DNA from: Spirosoma aerolatum
GTDB taxonomy: Bacteria > Bacteroidota > Bacteroidia > Cytophagales > Spirosomataceae
Direction of reading: 5' to 3'
DNA length: 64,000 nucleotides
NCBI RefSeq assembly: GCF_002056795.1
Contig: NZ_CP020104.1
Coordinates: 6,271,501-6,335,500 of the forward strand
Position numbers and translations under genes: made by a program. Of the stretch, positions 61,000 to 64,000 are shown one piece after another. Below the pieces are notes generated by a model that was given only the letters and a program-made list of their open reading frames with translations, was not told the origin of the DNA and ran no database searches. Each line of letters starts with the position of its first letter. The stretch's first letter is position 1.

Positions 61000-63342
61000 T
61001 TACTTACCCGAAAAACTATACTGAACCCCAATTACAAAAGTGCGTGGGGCCGATGGCGTAAAGGTTGTTCGGTCGGTCGAGTTGTTGCCACGCGTGGCGT
61101 TGGTAGCGTAAAGCACATTCGTCACGTTCATTACATTGGTATATACCTCGATACCTTTCCATTGATAGCCGAGTCGGGCATTGGCAAAGTCGTAGCCGTC
61201 GTAGCGAACGGTGTTGATCTGGTTCTGATACCAGCCTGATACGTGCTGCCATTCCAGCGATGCCCGCAGGTTTTTAGCCCAGGCCGGGTAGTAAGTCACT
61301 TCGGTGTTCCAAAGCGTACGTGGGGCCGAAGGCATCTCTTTCCCGTTTACATTCTGAATCACATCCGATACGCGCTGACTAAGGGTAAACTCGTCGAACC
61401 GATGCAGGGCATGTGTTCCGCCAAACCGGACGAATAGCTGTTTCGAGGGGCGATACGTAAGCCCAAGTTCGACCCCTCGGTGTAGTGTTCGGCCCGCGCT
61501 CTGGTAATCCGTCGAGTTGTCGGGCTGGCGAATGCTGAGTAGTTCGTTGGTGCCATTCATCTGATACAACGCCACATCGACATACACTTTGTTGTTCAGC
61601 AACGATGCCCAACCTCCGATTTCCATATTGTCGAATTTGGCAGGCTGGAGGTTGTAGTAGAACAAATCTCCACTGGGTGTCGGTGTTGTTCGTTTCAGGA
61701 AAATCGACGTGAGCGCCGGGGGCGAAAAACCTTTGGCATAGTTGGCGTACAATCCCTTTCCACTACCCAGATCATAGGTAGCTCCAATTTTCGGGGTTAT
61801 CTGGCTGTACTCTTTGCTACCCGTAGTTTTATCCAGCGCGTTGGTGTAATCGAACGCCATACGGTCGTAGCGCAAGCCAGCCGACAGGCGGAGTTTGGGC
61901 AAAGGCTCCAGATCATATTGCACATAAGCCGCCAGATTATGAATATCAGCCTTATAGTTTGCCAACTGAAGATCAGGCCGTTCGGCTACCTGCGTATACT
62001 TCAGCACCGATTTTTTATCGGCCCTTAGTTCGGTCGTCAAGTCCGTCTGATAGGCATAGTATGTATTCGGCGACAGATCAAGCGTAGCCCCGGCAATCAG
62101 TTTGCTATTCAGGAAATTCAATCGCTGCGTATGCTGGGCAATGAATCCCGAACTACTGAAATCGTTACTGTTGATCTGCCCGGTAGCCGTTGCCGAACCT
62201 GTTGTCCAGCGAATCGAATAGGCCGGATTCTGCCCTACGCTATTGTTTCGCACAAACGCCGTTATGAATGACTGAGATCCGTTCTTCCAGTCGTGTTCGA
62301 GGGTAAGGCGGCTACGAAAGGAAACCGTTTTTCGATACGTAAAATCCGTTGTGCTGACATATTGCCGGGCAAAAAAGGCCGTGCTGTCTACACTACCGCT
62401 GGTCTGTGAATTGTAATCGTTGTACGATACGGTGCCGGTCAGGCGGGTTTGCGGAGTAAAGGCATATTCGAGCCGGGCGAAGTACGATGCCTTGTCATAG
62501 TTGGAACTGGCTAACCACGAATTCCGCTGACGGGCTACCAGGCCACCTACATAGATGCCAAATTTACCCTGCCGGGCCCCCGCGCCAAACTGAATCCGTT
62601 TATACCCCCACTGATCGAATTGAATACCGACTCGGGCCGTTGGCACAGCCGTAGGGCGCTGGGTGATAAAATTGACGGCTCCGCCTACCGCTTCCGGCCC
62701 GTAAATCGACGAAACAGGCCCTTTTACGACCTCAATCGAGCTAACCGTAAACTGATTCAACTCCAGCAGCGCATTGTGATTAAACACGCCCATCGGTCGA
62801 ATCGGCACGCCATCTTCCATGTACAGGAAATACGCATTGGTGGTCATCGGCTGCCGGATGGCCATCATATGCTGCTCATTGTTGAGGTTGACCATCAGCA
62901 CACCAGGCGTTTTGTTGATAACCTCATAAATGCTCGTTGGCCTGGTATCGTCAATAAGTTTGGGCGACAGTTTGGAGATCGCAATGGGGGTTTCGGTGCG
63001 CAGAGCCGCTTCCCGATTGCCCGTAACCACCACGGTTTGTAAATCTTCCACAGCCGGTTCCAACGCAATCCGAACAGGCTGACCCGGACTGATTGACACT
63101 TCCTGGTGACGATACCCTACGGCCGATACACGTACTTTTGACGGGAGTTGAGCCAGTGTAAAATGACCGTTGGCATCGGTAACCACACCGGACTTACCGT
63201 CCTGCCAAGACAGCGTTACGCCCGGTATGGGTTCTTTGGTTTGGGCATCGAAAACAAGCCCTTGACTGGTGTTCTGTGCGTAAGCACAAAACGCGGTAAT
63301 AGCCCATAGCCCACAAGCTACGAGGAGTTTATATGTATTCAC
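61000..63342 (-). CDS. TonB-dependent outer-membrane receptor with Met/His-rich plug
   Basis: A 780-residue receptor. The signal peptide ends FCAYAQN. A CarboxypepD_reg-like domain (about 28-95, GLVFDAQTKEPIPGVTL) leads to the plug (about 105-225), where a stretch near residues 150-195 is unusually rich in Met, His and Asn (NNEQHMMAIRQPM, IRPMGVFNHNALL). The barrel continues to GVQYSFSGK. Met/His ligands in the plug are seen in copper receptors, so copper or another soft metal is a possible substrate. It lies downstream of a Cys-rich protein and upstream of a CxCC protein. Confidence 0.9.
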   Translation of the reverse strand: MNTYKLLVACGLWAITAFCAYAQNTSQGLVFDAQTKEPIPGVTLSWQDGKSGVVTDANGHFTLAQLPSKVRVSAVGYRHQEVSISPGQPVRIALEPAVEDLQTVVVTGNREAALRTETPIAISKLSPKLIDDTRPTSIYEVINKTPGVLMVNLNNEQHMMAIRQPMTTNAYFLYMEDGVPIRPMGVFNHNALLELNQFTVSSIEVVKGPVSSIYGPEAVGGAVNFITQRPTAVPTARVGIQFDQWGYKRIQFGAGARQGKFGIYVGGLVARQRNSWLASSNYDKASYFARLEYAFTPQTRLTGTVSYNDYNSQTSGSVDSTAFFARQYVSTTDFTYRKTVSFRSRLTLEHDWKNGSQSFITAFVRNNSVGQNPAYSIRWTTGSATATGQINSNDFSSSGFIAQHTQRLNFLNSKLIAGATLDLSPNTYYAYQTDLTTELRADKKSVLKYTQVAERPDLQLANYKADIHNLAAYVQYDLEPLPKLRLSAGLRYDRMAFDYTNALDKTTGSKEYSQITPKIGATYDLGSGKGLYANYAKGFSPPALTSIFLKRTTPTPSGDLFYYNLQPAKFDNMEIGGWASLLNNKVYVDVALYQMNGTNELLSIRQPDNSTDYQSAGRTLHRGVELGLTYRPSKQLFVRFGGTHALHRFDEFTLSQRVSDVIQNVNGKEMPSAPRTLWNTEVTYYPAWAKNLRASLEWQHVSGWYQNQINTVRYDGYDFANARLGYQWKGIEVYTNVMNVTNVLYATNATRGNNSTDRTTFTPSAPRTFVIGVQYSFSGK

Positions 63343-63465
63343 GAAAGCTTAGTTTAATACTGAAATAAACGAGTTACCTGACGCTAAGGAATGGCAAATA
63401 CTACACACCTTGTTGAACAGGATCTGTCAGACAGCTTATCGGGTGATAAGCCTAGGTAAGCTTCG

Positions 63466-63843
63466 TTAGACGCAGGGTGGGTGAAAAAATGAGGTAGCAG
63501 GAGCCGCGTAAACAGGTACTTCGTATACCAGATGGGCAGAAGAAAGCAGCGCCGTCCAGAATGGCTGAAACAGGAAAGCTGGATTACAATCGCAGAACAA
63601 CTGCATAATGGGCGTATTCTGTACCCGTTCGGTCGTTTCTTTATCCTGTTTTTCCTGCTGGGTTTTCAGTCTTTTCGCCAGGTAGCATTGCCCATCACAA
63701 TGGAGTTCGGGCTTATCACGATTTTCGCACAGAACGCGGGCAATGTAGTCTTTATTGACCTGATAATACGCGATAGTCCCCCACTGACTGACCGTTGGCA
63801 GTAGCGTTGCAAGAACGAGGATGTACAGAAGCGTAGTTTTCAT
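63466..63843 (-). CDS. Cys-rich small exported protein
   Basis: A 125-residue protein with a signal or membrane anchor (MKTTLLYILVLATLLP) and the phrase YYQVNKDYIARVLCENRDKP. Six cysteines are visible: C39, C49 and C53 (HCDGQCYLAK), C84 and C86 (LFCDCN) and C124 at the end (HPPCV). The spacing suggests metal binding or disulfides. I recall related Bacteroidota proteins beside TonB receptors; the role is unknown. It precedes the receptor gene by 123 bp on the same strand. Confidence 0.65.
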   Translation of the reverse strand: MKTTLLYILVLATLLPTVSQWGTIAYYQVNKDYIARVLCENRDKPELHCDGQCYLAKRLKTQQEKQDKETTERVQNTPIMQLFCDCNPAFLFQPFWTALLSSAHLVYEVPVYAAPATSFFHPPCV

Positions 63844-63910
63844 GTCGCAGCAAAGATAGAATCCTTTTGCCGTATATGCCGCTCAACGGACAAAAATCAT
63901 CGATCCTCTC

Positions 63911-63939
63911 TGTAGATACAAGGGTGCCTTGTATCTACA
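63911..63939. repeat. Perfect 13-bp hairpin near the right edge
   Basis: TGTAGATACAAGG (63911-63923) is exactly complementary to 63927-63939 around GTG. It lies 68 bp upstream of the Cys-rich gene start, so it may be an operator or the terminator of a gene beyond the window. Confidence 0.6.
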
Positions 63940-64000
63940 AACCCGACTAACCAAATAGCGATAATCCATTCGTAAAGAATGAGCATAACCTATCGAAATG

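Noticed and set aside
1..64000. CRISPR array, insertion sequence, prophage or classical defence island
   Set aside because: No regularly spaced direct repeats, transposase, integrase, phage structural gene or recognised defence gene cluster was seen.
1..64000. tRNA or rRNA genes
   Set aside because: I found no cloverleaf with the T-loop consensus and no conserved ribosomal RNA segment; a scan with tRNAscan-SE and Infernal would settle this.

Overview
The window reads as chromosomal DNA of a Bacteroidota bacterium, most likely a cytophagal of the Spirosoma type. The evidence is the gene content: SusC/TonB-type receptors with a CarboxypepD_reg-like N-terminal domain, LytS/LytTR pairs, FAS1 and FKBP lipoproteins, tandem OmpH proteins behind BamA, and a DUF4856-imelysin-HTTM-receptor operon. 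Promoters fit the Bacteroidota form TTTG-N19-TAnnTTTG (clearest before rpsL), Shine-Dalgarno sequences are absent, and the DNA has moderate GC. The genus is inferred; no rRNA or tRNA gene was seen.

Layout. 1-494 holds the end of one LytTR gene and a broken second copy. 576-4364 (minus) is a run of LytS kinase, LytTR regulator, ThuA-like protein and a Tat-exported sugar isomerase-like protein. 4.6-10.2 kb carries small secreted proteins, a Gfo/Idh/MocA oxidoreductase, an ECF sigma gene containing a perfect 23-bp inverted repeat, a thioredoxin-like ferredoxin, a YjjG-type phosphatase and an SDR dehydrogenase. 10.2-14.6 kb (minus) holds a GDSL hydrolase, two paralogous FKBP lipoproteins and a two-domain fasciclin protein. 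14.9-16.5 kb has two cold-shock-domain genes with a 56-residue gene between them.

16.8-21.7 kb is the envelope operon uppS-bamA-ompH-ompH. A large exported protein, an aldose-epimerase homologue, rpsG and rpsL, a DUF3467 protein and pyruvate carboxylase follow. 30.1-33.5 kb carries a TonB receptor and a coiled-coil protein. 33.9-37.6 kb holds membrane proteins and two Tat-type ferritin-like proteins. 37.6-42.7 kb holds lgt, a ceramidase-like protein and a GH9 glucanase fused to a CE4 deacetylase domain. 43-47.6 kb (mostly minus) has an ATP-grasp enzyme, leucyl aminopeptidase, an Fes-type esterase and a stand-alone receiver.

48.0-54.3 kb is a probable iron-uptake operon: a 19-bp near-palindrome against a -7 box, then DUF4856 lipoprotein, imelysin lipoprotein, HTTM membrane protein and TonB receptor, the last two overlapping. 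A SulP transporter converges on it. 56.0-58.8 kb has an OmpR/HisKA two-component pair and small proteins. The right end (59.7-63.8 kb, minus) is a Cys-rich small exported protein, a Met/His-rich TonB receptor and a CxCC-containing Asp-box protein, plausibly a metal (copper?) system.

No CRISPR array, insertion sequence, prophage or known defence island was found. The most unusual points are the sigma-gene inverted repeat, the iron operon with its putative operator and HTTM member, the Cys/Met/His-rich locus at the right end, the GH9-CE4 fusion, and several intergenic palindromes.
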